DNA of 52,946 nt from Bacillota bacterium (lineage in GTDB: Bacteria; Bacillota_I; Bacilli_A; Erysipelotrichales; Erysipelotrichaceae): contig JAHFCO010000013.1 in assembly GCA_023249475.1 (NCBI GenBank), forward strand, positions 1 to 52,946. Reading direction: 5' to 3'. Below, piece after piece: positions 35,404 to 43,337 of this stretch. A program made the translations under genes and the position numbers. The notes below the pieces were generated by a model. That model worked only from the letters and a program-made list of their open reading frames with translations, was not told the DNA's origin and did no database searches. Position 1 is the first letter of the stretch; each line of letters begins with the position of its first letter.

Positions 35404-35903
35404 TCTTCGTATTCCTGATCCTATTGTTCACCGTACCCGTCCACGCCTCCAAGTGGACGATCAACGAACTGGTCGAGAACGCGGATCTGTTGGACGGGGT
35501 GGTCGTGACCATCGAAGCCGAGGCGATCGGCGAAGTGCTGGAACGCGGCGACTTCGCGTGGGTCAACATCAACGACGCGACCAATGCGATCGGGGTGTAT
35601 GTTCCGATCGCGGAAGCGAAGAAAATCAAGATTTTCGGAGACTACAAGCACACCGGGGATACGATCCGCTTCTCGGCGGTCTTTCATAACGCGTGTGTCG
35701 AACACGGGGGCGAAATGGACTTGCATGCCTCATCGATTTCGATCGTCAAGACGGGGTCGTCGACGGATCATCCGATCGATCCGATGAAAGTGGTTCTCTT
35801 TGGATTCCTGGCTTTTCTCACTCTGGGGATTGGTGTATACTTTTACCATACCGTCAAACCCAAACGGGTCCACGGCCATCAGAGCGAGGATGAAACGGAA
35901 TGA
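35385..35903 (+). CDS. Membrane-anchored OB-fold-like protein in the trk operon
   Basis: The 172-residue protein has a Sec signal (VVFVFLILLFTVPVHASK), a central domain (about 25-125) and a C-terminal hydrophobic span (about 135-155) before a short charged tail. The central part, LDGVVVTIEAEAIGEVLERGDFAWVNINDATNAIGVYVP, has the strand pattern of a small OB-fold as in tRNA-anticodon or NlpE-like domains (the segment is residues 36-74). AAGGAG precedes its start inside trkH, so it belongs to the same operon. Ligand and role are unknown. Confidence 0.72.
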   Translation: MVKKSVVFVFLILLFTVPVHASKWTINELVENADLLDGVVVTIEAEAIGEVLERGDFAWVNINDATNAIGVYVPIAEAKKIKIFGDYKHTGDTIRFSAVFHNACVEHGGEMDLHASSISIVKTGSSTDHPIDPMKVVLFGFLAFLTLGIGVYFYHTVKPKRVHGHQSEDETE

Positions 35904-36391
35904 TGATTGAAAAAATGTTGGATTCGGATTGGAAGGATGTCGCACGCATCTACACGCAAGCCATCGACCACGGCGGCGCCAGCGTTTTACTGGAATGCCC
36001 GGAATTTTCATCGTGGAGCGCCAAACAACACCCGGAGCTTCGTTTCGTGATGCGTAACGCGGGCGAAGTCGTCGGTTGGTGCACCTTGTCCCCCTTTTCC
36101 GACCGCCATGCCTATCGCGGGGTCGCGGAAGTCAGCATCTATGTCGACGACGACCATCAAGGTAAAGGGATCGGGAAAGCCTTGTTGACGCATGCGATCG
36201 AGGCGAGCGAGAAGGCGGGGTTCTGGACCCTGTATTCGAAAACCTTCGCAAGCAATCTGGCAAGCATCAAACTTCAGGAAGCCTGCGGGTTCCGTTTGGT
36301 CGGGATCCATGAGAAACTCGGCCATGACCGGTTCGGCGTTTTCCAGGACATCGCGATCCTCGAGCGAAGAAGCCACACGATTTTCTACTAA
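35900..36391 (+). CDS. GNAT acetyltransferase, phosphinothricin-acetyltransferase-like
   Basis: The 163-residue protein matches the Pat/MddA branch of GNAT enzymes: an N-terminal DSDWKDVARIYTQAID, then GWCTLSPFSDRHAYRGVAEVSIYV and the CoA loop HQGKGIGKALL, ending with NLASIKLQEACGFRLVG and HEKLG. Members acetylate phosphinothricin-like compounds or methionine derivatives such as sulfoximine. The physiological substrate is unknown. The start overlaps the preceding stop (ATGA), so it is likely the last gene of the trk transcript, ended by the hairpin at 36391-36411. Confidence 0.87.
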   Translation: MMIEKMLDSDWKDVARIYTQAIDHGGASVLLECPEFSSWSAKQHPELRFVMRNAGEVVGWCTLSPFSDRHAYRGVAEVSIYVDDDHQGKGIGKALLTHAIEASEKAGFWTLYSKTFASNLASIKLQEACGFRLVGIHEKLGHDRFGVFQDIAILERRSHTIFY

Positions 36392-36411
36392 CGGACGATG
36401 TCCGTTTTTTT
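36391..36411 (+). terminator. Terminator of the trk operon
   Basis: ACGGAC-GAT-GTCCGT followed by a T-run. Confidence 0.82.
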
Positions 36412-36416
36412 GTGTC

Positions 36417-36440
36417 AAACAAAAAAACCGCTTGCGCGGT
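36417..36440 (-). terminator. Terminator of the TPR gene
   Basis: On the minus strand AACCGC-GCAA-GCGGTT is followed by six or seven T. Confidence 0.82.
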
Positions 36441-36778
36441 TATTTCGAATTCTCCATCCGTTGTTTCAGACTCAACACGTCGAGCCCATAATCGATGCTG
36501 GTTTTTTTACGTCCGAACTCGCCTAAGCGATAAAGGTTCGCCAACGCCGGACGATAGGTACCGTCAAGGTTCGCCGCGGCACGATAATGACGCATCGCGA
36601 CCGCTTCGTCGTTCTTCAATTCAAACATGATCCCTAAGAGGTTGTGGATCTGCGGGGCGTTCACATCGATGGCGAAGGCGAGTTGGATTTGTTCCTTCGC
36701 TCCCTGAAAATCCGCCGATTGGATGTATTCCACCGCTCTACCCAAGATCTCCTGTAAACTTCCGTATTTTTCTGTCAT
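36440..36778 (-). CDS. Small tetratricopeptide-repeat protein
   Basis: The start at 36778 (MTEKYGSLQEI) follows GGAAGGTGA and gives 112 residues. Two or three TPR-like helix pairs are visible, for example ADFQGAKEQIQLAFAIDVNA (residues 22-41) and NDEAVAMRHYRAAANLDGTY. TPR proteins act as docking surfaces, and no partner is evident. It is soluble, without signal or anchor. A TATAAT (36802-36797, minus) lies upstream. It sits between the trk operon and kdpDE, on the same strand as kdpDE. Confidence 0.75.
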   Translation of the reverse strand: MTEKYGSLQEILGRAVEYIQSADFQGAKEQIQLAFAIDVNAPQIHNLLGIMFELKNDEAVAMRHYRAAANLDGTYRPALANLYRLGEFGRKKTSIDYGLDVLSLKQRMENSK

Positions 36779-36857
36779 CGAATCACCTTCCGCAACTATT
36801 ATAGAAAATGGGATATAAAAACAGTGTAAAGAAGCGAAAAGCGATATAAAGAAGTTG

Positions 36858-37562
36858 TTAAGATGGATCTTCGCAGAATCGATAGCCGATTCCGATCTCC
36901 GTGACGATGTAGCTGGGACGCGCCGGATCGGCTTCAATCTTGCGTCGCAGGTTCGCCATGGTGACCCGCAGGGTCTGCGTATCGGATTCCAAAGCCACCG
37001 AACCCCAGACTTCCTTGACGATGAAACGATAGGTCAACACCTTCCCCTGATGCTTGATCAAAAGACGGAGCACTTGGTATTCAATGGGGGTTAAATGGAC
37101 TTCCTGTTGGTTGACGAGCACTTTACGCCGCTCGAAATCGACGGTCAAGTCTTTATAGACGAAGGTTTCCTCGACGGCGACATTCATCTCGGCCGTCGCT
37201 TTCTTATGCCGCAGGGCGACGCGGATGCGCGCCAGCAGTTCCTGCGCATTGAACGGTTTGGTGAGATAGTCGTCGGCGCCTTCATCCAAAGCGCTGACCT
37301 TGTCGTTTTCTTTTCCCCGCGCACTCACCACGATGATGGATGAATTCACATGGGGACGGATTTCCCGGATCACCGTCAAGCCGTCGTTGTCGGGCAATCC
37401 CAGGTCCAATAAAATGATATCGGGTTGGTTGGACAGGGCGAGGGTGATCCCGCCGTTGCCGTCCTCCGCTTCGATCACATGGTAGTTCTGCGCCGTCAGT
37501 AAGACACGCATGAAACTGCGGATCGAACGATCGTCTTCGACGATCAGTATTTTCTCATTCAT
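36858..37562 (-). CDS. kdpE: KdpE-type OmpR-family response regulator
   Basis: The 234-residue regulator has a receiver domain with acidic pair D10-D11, phosphoacceptor D53 (LLDLGLPD) and lysine K102 (LTKPF), and an OmpR winged helix (about 130-228) with LTPIEYQVLRLLIKHQGKVL and a C-terminal YRFCEDPS. Similarity is greatest to KdpE. It overlaps the kdpD-like gene by 8 bases, so the pair is made together. No kdpFABC genes are nearby. Control of the trk operon 1.1 kb away is a reasonable idea. Confidence 0.88.
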   Translation of the reverse strand: MNEKILIVEDDRSIRSFMRVLLTAQNYHVIEAEDGNGGITLALSNQPDIILLDLGLPDNDGLTVIREIRPHVNSSIIVVSARGKENDKVSALDEGADDYLTKPFNAQELLARIRVALRHKKATAEMNVAVEETFVYKDLTVDFERRKVLVNQQEVHLTPIEYQVLRLLIKHQGKVLTYRFIVKEVWGSVALESDTQTLRVTMANLRRKIEADPARPSYIVTEIGIGYRFCEDPS

Positions 37563-39000
37563 CGCTTACCCCTCCCTCCAATGGCAACACGACGCGAAAC
37601 AGAGAACCCTGGGGCGGATTGTCGTGTGCGGTGATCGACCCGTTGTGGGCTTCGACGATCGCTTTACAGATGGACAAGCCCAAACCCAAGCCTTTGCGTT
37701 TGGTTAGATAGCCCACATCCCCGCTATAGAAGCGCTCGAAGATCTTCTCGTGCTGTTCCTTGGGGATCCCAAGACCATGATCACACACCTCGAACACGGC
37801 GGTCTTGCCTTTCCGGTACGCCCTGAGCGTGATTTCGCTCTCTTGCGGCGAATACTTCACCGCGTTGTTCAATAGGTTCAACAGTACCTTCTCCATCAAG
37901 GTGCCATCCATGGGGACCATGAGAAGTTCGTCGGGGACATCCAGGACGAACTTCTGTTTCGCCGTGGAAACCACGTGCGAAACCAGATCCCCGAACAAGT
38001 CCTCCACCGACTCCATCTGTTTGTTTAGCTTCAACTTCCCGTCCTCGACCCGGGTGAAACTGAGGATGTTCTCGACCGATTCGATCAGCCATTCCGCATC
38101 GTCGCGGATGTTGGTGAGGAGCTCCTTCTTGATCGGTTCGTTGAGTTGGTCGTAGTTCTCGATGATCGTATCGGTGGAACCGATGATGGTCGCCAACGGA
38201 GTACGCAGGTCATGGGAAATCGCCCCCAAGAGACTATTGCGTAGTTTCTGCTCCCGTATCTCGATCTGCGCCTGCGTCTGCGTCCGCAGAAGCGCCTCTT
38301 TCTCCAAGGCGGCGGAAATCTGGTTCGCCACGTTCAAGGTGAACTGCGCGGTTTCTTCCGTCAGGGGATGATGTGTCTTCAGTGAAAAACTACCCGACAT
38401 TTCGCTTTCCGTCGTCAAGGGATGGGTGATGATCGTGGGATCCGTTTCGGCGGTCTCGAAAGGGACGACGCTCTTAAACAACAACGGTCCGCCCTGGGTC
38501 AAGACGACGATTTTCACTTCGCCTTTGAAGTAGGAAGCGGAAAGGTCGGCGACCTTTCCCAGGGTATCCTGGATGGATACGGAATGGATGAACAAACGGT
38601 TGATTTCGTCCAAAAGGCGAAGGCGTTCTTGACGAAGGTTCGAGAGTTCGGTTTGATGGGTAAGGCGGGTGGTCAAGGAAGAGATCAGGATGGACGCCAC
38701 GAACATGACGATGAAGGTGACGAAATAGTCCGGATGGTTGATATAGAAGGTGAAGATCGGTTGGGTGAAGAAGAAGTTGAAGGAAAGGACGCTCAGGAAG
38801 GAAGCGAGGATGCCGAAGAACTTGCCGTGCGTTAACGCCGCGACGCCCATGACGCCCATCAGATAGGTGATCGTCAGGGTCGCGTCCTGGAATTCGAGCG
38901 ACTTGAAGAAAAGGGAAACCAGGGTCGTGAACGCGACCATCAAAAGAGAAATCGCGAAGTCTCGTCCCATCCTCTTTTTATCGGTGAATCGGAAATTCAT
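37555..39000 (-). CDS. kdpD: KdpD-like sensor histidine kinase lacking the N-terminal KdpD/Usp domains
   Basis: The start at 39000 is six bases after GAAGGA and gives 481 residues. Four membrane spans of the KdpD (DUF4118) type cover residues 10-110. Then come a GAF-like domain (about 130-245), a HisKA domain with H-box AISHDLRTPLATIIGS, and a HATPase with N-box LLNLLNNAVKYS and G-boxes VCDHGLGIP and GLGLGLSI. The 350 or so cytoplasmic residues before the spans in classic KdpD are absent, with the potassium or c-di-AMP-linked sensing they carry. All catalytic residues look intact. Confidence 0.88.
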   Translation of the reverse strand: MNFRFTDKKRMGRDFAISLLMVAFTTLVSLFFKSLEFQDATLTITYLMGVMGVAALTHGKFFGILASFLSVLSFNFFFTQPIFTFYINHPDYFVTFIVMFVASILISSLTTRLTHQTELSNLRQERLRLLDEINRLFIHSVSIQDTLGKVADLSASYFKGEVKIVVLTQGGPLLFKSVVPFETAETDPTIITHPLTTESEMSGSFSLKTHHPLTEETAQFTLNVANQISAALEKEALLRTQTQAQIEIREQKLRNSLLGAISHDLRTPLATIIGSTDTIIENYDQLNEPIKKELLTNIRDDAEWLIESVENILSFTRVEDGKLKLNKQMESVEDLFGDLVSHVVSTAKQKFVLDVPDELLMVPMDGTLMEKVLLNLLNNAVKYSPQESEITLRAYRKGKTAVFEVCDHGLGIPKEQHEKIFERFYSGDVGYLTKRKGLGLGLSICKAIVEAHNGSITAHDNPPQGSLFRVVLPLEGGVSDE

Positions 39001-39029
39001 CTTCATTCCTTCTTTCATTTACAATTGCC

Positions 39030-39038
39030 ATTATATCA
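39030..39038 (-). promoter_or_regulatory. Extended -10 promoter of kdpDE
   Basis: On the minus strand TGATATAAT reads from 39038 to 39030. No strong -35 is seen. Confidence 0.55.
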
Positions 39039-39114
39039 CTTTTTCGCGAGCTTGAACTTAGCGCATCTCACCCTTGCAACTTCCGCCCGCGAGGCGTATA
39101 ACGAAAGGAGAGGG

Positions 39115-39735
39115 TTACTTTACGACGATGCCCAAAAGACCCGCCAGCGCGACCGCCTGGTCGCTGTTGACGATCAGACCCCGAAGACAATGGGGACTGA
39201 TACGGATCTGATCGATTTTACAGTCGGCGATGTCCAAGTCTTTGAGCGGGGTATCGCTGAAGTCGGTAAAACTCAGATCGATGCCATGAAGTTGGATCCG
39301 TTGAAGATTCGAATTGAAGAAGGATCCCTGGGAGAAATCGCATTTCTTTACTACCATGTCCTGGAAATCCACGTCGGCGAATTCCCCGTAGTTCAGGATG
39401 GATTCTTCGATCGTGACATATTGCCCCTTGGACTTTGAGAAGCGGACACCCAACCCTTTGCATCCCGTCATCTTGACGCGATGGAACCGGCTGCCCTCGA
39501 GATCGATGTTGGAGAGGTCGCAGTGTTCCAGCAAGCAATCGATGAACTGGCATTTCTTGAAATCGCCGACGAACTTGACGCGTTCGAACACGCAACCGTT
39601 GAATTCGGCCGGGAAATCGACCGAAATCGTCCGATTCTCGAAGCGCAGGTCCATATACTTGGGTTGGGTAAGTCGGTCTTCGAAGGTTTCAAGTTCAGTT
39701 GAGAGGTAGAGTTCATACGGGTTTTTCTTCTTCAT
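39115..39735 (-). CDS. Pentapeptide-repeat-like protein
   Basis: The 206-residue protein shows runs of the A(D/N)LxX type repeat: CVFERVKFVGDFKKCQFIDC, LLEHCDLSNIDLEGSRFHRV, and FADVDFQDMVVKKCDFSQGS with further copies to about residue 165. Such repeats build a right-handed quadrilateral beta helix, as in Qnr and MfpA. The C-terminal segment LRGLIVNSDQAVALAGLLGI is shared by Bacillota members of unknown function. DNA-gyrase protection cannot be claimed. It is divergent from the hydrogenase gene. Confidence 0.8.
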   Translation of the reverse strand: MKKKNPYELYLSTELETFEDRLTQPKYMDLRFENRTISVDFPAEFNGCVFERVKFVGDFKKCQFIDCLLEHCDLSNIDLEGSRFHRVKMTGCKGLGVRFSKSKGQYVTIEESILNYGEFADVDFQDMVVKKCDFSQGSFFNSNLQRIQLHGIDLSFTDFSDTPLKDLDIADCKIDQIRISPHCLRGLIVNSDQAVALAGLLGIVVK

Positions 39736-39773
39736 GTGAAATAAGTCTCCGTTCTGTCATTGTATAGTATAAA

Positions 39774-39791
39774 TTGTAACCGCTTTAACAA
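39774..39791. promoter_or_regulatory. Rex-like operator upstream of the hydrogenase gene
   Basis: TTGTAACCGCTTTAACAA differs at two of 14 defined positions from the clostridial Rex pattern TTGTTAANNNNTTAACAA. It lies 20 bases before the hydrogenase -35 and overlaps the divergent promoter. It also partly resembles a cre site. Confidence 0.45.
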
Positions 39792-39811
39792 AGTCTTTTA
39801 CATTTTGTTTC

Positions 39812-39839
39812 TTGATTTCAATCCTGTTTGGACTATAAT
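39812..39839 (+). promoter_or_regulatory. Sigma-A promoter of the hydrogenase gene
   Basis: TTGATT (39812-39817) and TATAAT (39834-39839) are spaced by 16 bases. Confidence 0.75.
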
Positions 39840-39870
39840 TAATGTGAAATCGGTAACAAGGGAGGCAACT

Positions 39871-41370
39871 ATGAGAGGGATCGCTACACCAATCACGTAT
39901 CTGCGCAGGGAAGTCTTTAAGACGGTGGCCAAAGCCGCCTATGACGGTTGGTCGATCGAACAAATCGAACGGATCCCCTACCAAATCATCCAAGGGGACA
40001 TTCCGCAATACCGCGAATCGGTCGAACGTGAACGGGCGATCGTCCGCTCGCGCGTCCGCCTCGCCATGAACATGGATCTTTCCGACCTGAGCGAAGACGG
40101 CTATACGAAGGATTTCGACCTGGATTCGTTGGGGACCCAACAGGTCTCACGCGACCTTTTGAAAGTCATCCCCCACGCCTGCGAAGCCTGCGAAGAGAAG
40201 AGTTACTTCGTCACCAATACCTGCCACGGTTGTCTGGCCCATCCGTGCATCTCGGTCTGTCCGGTCGGCGCCACGAGCATGCAGAACGGACATTCCTTCA
40301 TCGACCAGGAGAAATGCATCAAGTGCGGCAAGTGCTTCGATGTCTGTCCCTATAATTCCATCGCCAAGAACGAACGTCCGTGCAACGCGGCCTGCGGCGT
40401 CAACGCGATCACCAAGGATGAAATCGACCGCGCTGTCATCATCCCGGAGAAATGCGTCGCCTGTGGGATGTGCATGGTGTCCTGTCCGTTCGGGGCGATC
40501 ATGGACAAGAGCGAAATCTACCAGGTCATCCATGCCTTCAAGAACCACGAAGAAGTTTCGGCGATCATCGCCCCGGCCTTCGTCGGGCAGTTCGGCGACA
40601 AGGTTTCGGCCGACCAAGTGATCGAAGGCTTGCTTCAACTGGGGTTCACCGACATCAAGGAAGTCGCCTACGGGGCGGACATCACCGCCGTCGAAGAAGC
40701 CGAACACTACCTGAAACACGTCCCCAACGATCAACCTTTCCTGGCGACCTCCTGTTGTCCGGCCTGGACGACGATGGCCATGAACGAACTCAAGGAAATG
40801 AACTACTGCGTCTCGCCCTCGTCGTCGCCGATGATCGAGACCGCGCGCGCCATCAAACGCAAACACCCCGCCACCAAGATCGTCTTCGTAGGGCCTTGTT
40901 CCGCCAAGAAACTGGAAGCGACCTACGGCGATGTGCATCAATATGTCGACTATGTCCTGACCTTCGAAGAAGTGAGCGCGATGTTCTATGCGAAGAACCT
41001 GGAACTGCAAACCTTGACGCCCAGTCGTAAACTCGACGACGCGTCGATGGACGGACGGGGGTTCGCGGTGAGCGGCGGCGTCCTCAAAGCCGTCGAGAAC
41101 GTCATCCGACGCATGGATCCCGATGCCATGGTCACCATCGAGCGGGCGGAGAACCTCACCAACTGCCGCAAAATGATCCTCTTGGCCAAAGCCGGGAAAA
41201 AGAACGGGTATCTGTTGGAAGGGATGGCCTGTCCGGGCGGATGTGTCGGCGGTGCCGGGACGATCGTCAATCAAAACAAAGCCAACGGACATGTCCAAGC
41301 GTTCGCCAGACAGTCCTCCAAGAATACCGCGTTGAAGACCTTCGATGAATTCAAGAAAGAGTCCCTCTAA
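39871..41370 (+). CDS. Group-B monomeric [FeFe] hydrogenase
   Basis: The start at 39871 follows GGGAGG, giving 499 residues. Many ferredoxin-type cysteines fill residues 104-205, including CIKCGKCFDVCP and CVACGMCMVSCP. The H-cluster motifs are L1 TSCCPAW (293-299), L2 GPCSAKK with C343, and L3 MACPGGC with C454 and C458. GPCxAKK rather than MPCxxKxxE marks the less-studied group B. It should reduce protons or oxidise hydrogen using ferredoxin, and a sensory role is also possible. Maturation genes hydE, hydF and hydG are not in the window. It is transcribed alone. Confidence 0.88.
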   Translation: MRGIATPITYLRREVFKTVAKAAYDGWSIEQIERIPYQIIQGDIPQYRESVERERAIVRSRVRLAMNMDLSDLSEDGYTKDFDLDSLGTQQVSRDLLKVIPHACEACEEKSYFVTNTCHGCLAHPCISVCPVGATSMQNGHSFIDQEKCIKCGKCFDVCPYNSIAKNERPCNAACGVNAITKDEIDRAVIIPEKCVACGMCMVSCPFGAIMDKSEIYQVIHAFKNHEEVSAIIAPAFVGQFGDKVSADQVIEGLLQLGFTDIKEVAYGADITAVEEAEHYLKHVPNDQPFLATSCCPAWTTMAMNELKEMNYCVSPSSSPMIETARAIKRKHPATKIVFVGPCSAKKLEATYGDVHQYVDYVLTFEEVSAMFYAKNLELQTLTPSRKLDDASMDGRGFAVSGGVLKAVENVIRRMDPDAMVTIERAENLTNCRKMILLAKAGKKNGYLLEGMACPGGCVGGAGTIVNQNKANGHVQAFARQSSKNTALKTFDEFKKESL

Positions 41371-41380
41371 ATTATAACGG

Positions 41381-41408
41381 AAAGAGAACGCCGGTCGTTC
41401 TCTTTTTT
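41381..41408 (+). terminator. Terminator after the hydrogenase gene
   Basis: AAAGAGAACG and CGTTCTCTTT pair around CCGGT, followed by T. Confidence 0.85.
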
Positions 41409-41475
41409 CATGCATGTTTCTAGTGAATGATGCAGGAAGAAACATGGTAGAATAACAGAAGTGGAGGAGAATTGA

Positions 41476-42393
41476 ATGAAACTCTTTTATTCCGATGCCC
41501 GGCCTTATCCGGTCGGCTTTGAAGATGAACTGAAGAAACGCGGCTTCGACGTCGTAGCCCCTACCCAAACTCCGCTGGATCATCCGGAATCCATCGAGCT
41601 GATGATCGGGTCCAACTATTTCGTCACCCATGATCCCGCCCCCTTCGTCAACCTCGCGTTCCTGCAACTCAATAGCGCAGGCTATGATAAAATCCCGGTC
41701 GCCAAACTCAAGGACATGGGCGTGGTCGTCTGTAACGCTCGTGGCGTCTATGGCCAACCGATCGCGGAATGGGTCGTGATGCATTGGCTCATCTCGCTGA
41801 AACAAGCGATCGAGGTCTATCGTATGCAGACTTCAAAAGTCTGGAAGAACCGTTCGGTAAAAGAAGCGCAGGACCAGGAAATCCTGATCCTGGGGACCGG
41901 CGACATCGCGAGCGAAATCGCGAAACGGATGCGTCCGTTCAACGTGAAGATCACGGGGGTCAACCGGGATGGACGAAGCGTCGAAAACTTCGATGCGACG
42001 TTCACGCTCAAGGAACTCAAGGACCGGATTTCAAACTATGATTGCGTCATCCTGACGCTCCCGCTCAATCCTGAAAGCAAGAACTTGTTTCATCGCGAGT
42101 TGATCGATGCGATGAAACCGGGGGCGACCCTCATCAATATCGGTCGCGGCGGAATCATTGATGAAGACGCATTGGCCTGTGCGCTCAATGAAGGAAGGAT
42201 CGGCTACAGCGCCCTCGATGTGTTCGAAACCGAGCCTTTACCGGCGGAAAGCCCGCTGTGGGACGCGAAGAACAGCGTCGTTTCCCCGCACATCTCCTAT
42301 AGCGGACAATACAGTAAAGAGCGATTGGCGAAGCTGACGCTTCGCAATCTGGAGAAATTCATCCATAAGCAAGAAACGGAGAACCGTTTATGA
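41476..42393 (+). CDS. D-2-hydroxyacid dehydrogenase family oxidoreductase
   Basis: The 305-residue protein has the NAD-binding Rossmann motif ILGTGDIASEIAKRM and the catalytic Arg/Glu/His set typical of the family: NIGRGGIIDE, DVFETEPLP, and SPHISYSG. Members reduce 2-keto acids to D-2-hydroxy acids, and this branch is usually annotated phosphoglycerate-dehydrogenase-like without proof. The start follows GTGGAGG, and TGGTAGAAT at 41445-41453 is a possible extended -10. The next gene overlaps its stop (ATGA), so its product may work with a NuoE-like iron-sulfur protein. Confidence 0.88.
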   Translation: MKLFYSDARPYPVGFEDELKKRGFDVVAPTQTPLDHPESIELMIGSNYFVTHDPAPFVNLAFLQLNSAGYDKIPVAKLKDMGVVVCNARGVYGQPIAEWVVMHWLISLKQAIEVYRMQTSKVWKNRSVKEAQDQEILILGTGDIASEIAKRMRPFNVKITGVNRDGRSVENFDATFTLKELKDRISNYDCVILTLPLNPESKNLFHRELIDAMKPGATLINIGRGGIIDEDALACALNEGRIGYSALDVFETEPLPAESPLWDAKNSVVSPHISYSGQYSKERLAKLTLRNLEKFIHKQETENRL

Positions 42394-42869
42394 TCAAGAC
42401 CGAAGCGCAGAAATCCGAATTCAAACGCATGTTGGACTATTACGACACGCCCTTCACATCCAACGACCAAGGGACCCTGATCACCATCTTGAAGGAAACG
42501 CAGAAAATCTTCGGATGCGTCCCCAACGAAGAGATCCTGGAAATCGCCCGGGTTATGAAATCCAGCGAAGGGATCTTGAAATCGATGATCCGTCGTTTCC
42601 CCAGCTTGTTGGGGGAGAGCGCGACGCATACGATCCTGATGTGCAACGGGGAGCGCTGCGAGAACCGCCAGAGTTTCAAACTCATCAAGGACATCGAGAA
42701 ATACCTGGATTGTCCGGTGGGGCAGACCACCAAAGACAAGAAGTTCGAACTCAAGACCCAACATTGCCTGCGCCGATGCATGGAAGGCCCCAACATAAAC
42801 ATCGATAGCGACCAATACGGGGCGATGACCTTGGAGAAGTTCAAAGACATCCTACGGAAATACAAGTGA
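42390..42869 (+). CDS. NuoE-like thioredoxin-fold [2Fe-2S] protein
   Basis: The 159-residue protein has the helical N-terminal part and thioredoxin-like [2Fe-2S] domain of NuoE/HoxE/HndA. Cluster ligands are C85 and C90 (CNGERC) and C126 and C130 (HCLRRC), matching C-x4-C and C-x3-C. In the family it accepts electrons next to a flavoprotein NuoF-like subunit, but no NuoF partner lies in the window. The start overlaps the dehydrogenase stop. It could serve electron bifurcation or a redox-sensing role with the hydrogenase 1 kb upstream. Confidence 0.87.
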   Translation: MIKTEAQKSEFKRMLDYYDTPFTSNDQGTLITILKETQKIFGCVPNEEILEIARVMKSSEGILKSMIRRFPSLLGESATHTILMCNGERCENRQSFKLIKDIEKYLDCPVGQTTKDKKFELKTQHCLRRCMEGPNINIDSDQYGAMTLEKFKDILRKYK

Positions 42870-42889
42870 GAAAAAATCTCACTTTTTTT
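42866..42889 (+). terminator. Terminator after the NuoE-like gene
   Basis: GTGAGA, five A, TCTCAC, then a run of T. The stem overlaps the stop codon. Confidence 0.82.
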
Positions 42890-42899
42890 ATTTTATGGG

Positions 42900-42947
42900 T
42901 TGACAGAAGAAAAATCTAGTGTATTATTGTATTAGGTACTTAATACA
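42900..42947 (+). promoter_or_regulatory. Promoter and palindromic operator of the ytrA-like ABC operon
   Basis: TTGACA (42900-42905) and TATTAT (42922-42927) are spaced by 16 bases. Directly after is TGTATTA-GGTACT-TAATACA (42928-42947), nearly fully symmetric, at the expected transcript start. It is an apt site for the GntR protein encoded next. Confidence 0.75.
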
Positions 42948-42968
42948 GTAGTACAGAACGGAGGAGAC

Positions 42969-43337
42969 ATGGATCAATTCCAATCCACCCAACCGATTTA
43001 TCTTCAGATCATGGCACTGATCAAGCGTCAGATCGCCACGGCCCAGCTTCGTCCGGGAGGACAACTGGGAAGCGTACGCGAATTGGCGATGAACTATCAA
43101 GTCAATCCGAACACCGTGCAGCGGGCATTGAGCGAACTCGAACGAGAAGGCTTACTCAAGAGCGACCGGACGGTCGGACGATACGTGACCGACGACTTGT
43201 CGATGATCGAGGCATTGCATCGAAGTCTGTTTCTCGAGGCGACATCCCGCTATGTGGATGAAGTCAATGAATTGAATGTGAGCGCCGATGAGGCGATCAA
43301 AGCTGTGAGAATCCAGTTGAAAGGGGAAAACACATGA
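42969..43337 (+). CDS. YtrA-subfamily GntR regulator
   Basis: The 122-residue protein has the short YtrA form of GntR: a winged helix (about 10-75) with PIYLQIMALIKRQIATAQLR, RELAMNYQVNPNTVQRAL and REGLLKSDR, and a short helical dimerisation tail. These regulators control ABC exporters that often respond to wall-active antibiotics. It is the first gene of an operon with an ATPase and permease, the usual YtrA context. A palindrome at 42928-42947 suggests autorepression. It ends with an ATGA overlap to the next gene. Confidence 0.92.
   Translation: MDQFQSTQPIYLQIMALIKRQIATAQLRPGGQLGSVRELAMNYQVNPNTVQRALSELEREGLLKSDRTVGRYVTDDLSMIEALHRSLFLEATSRYVDEVNELNVSADEAIKAVRIQLKGENT

Noticed and set aside
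40147-41805. 552-codon minus-strand frame opposite the hydrogenase
   Set aside because: It is the mirror of a Cys-rich real gene and extends across the terminator and promoter of the next gene.
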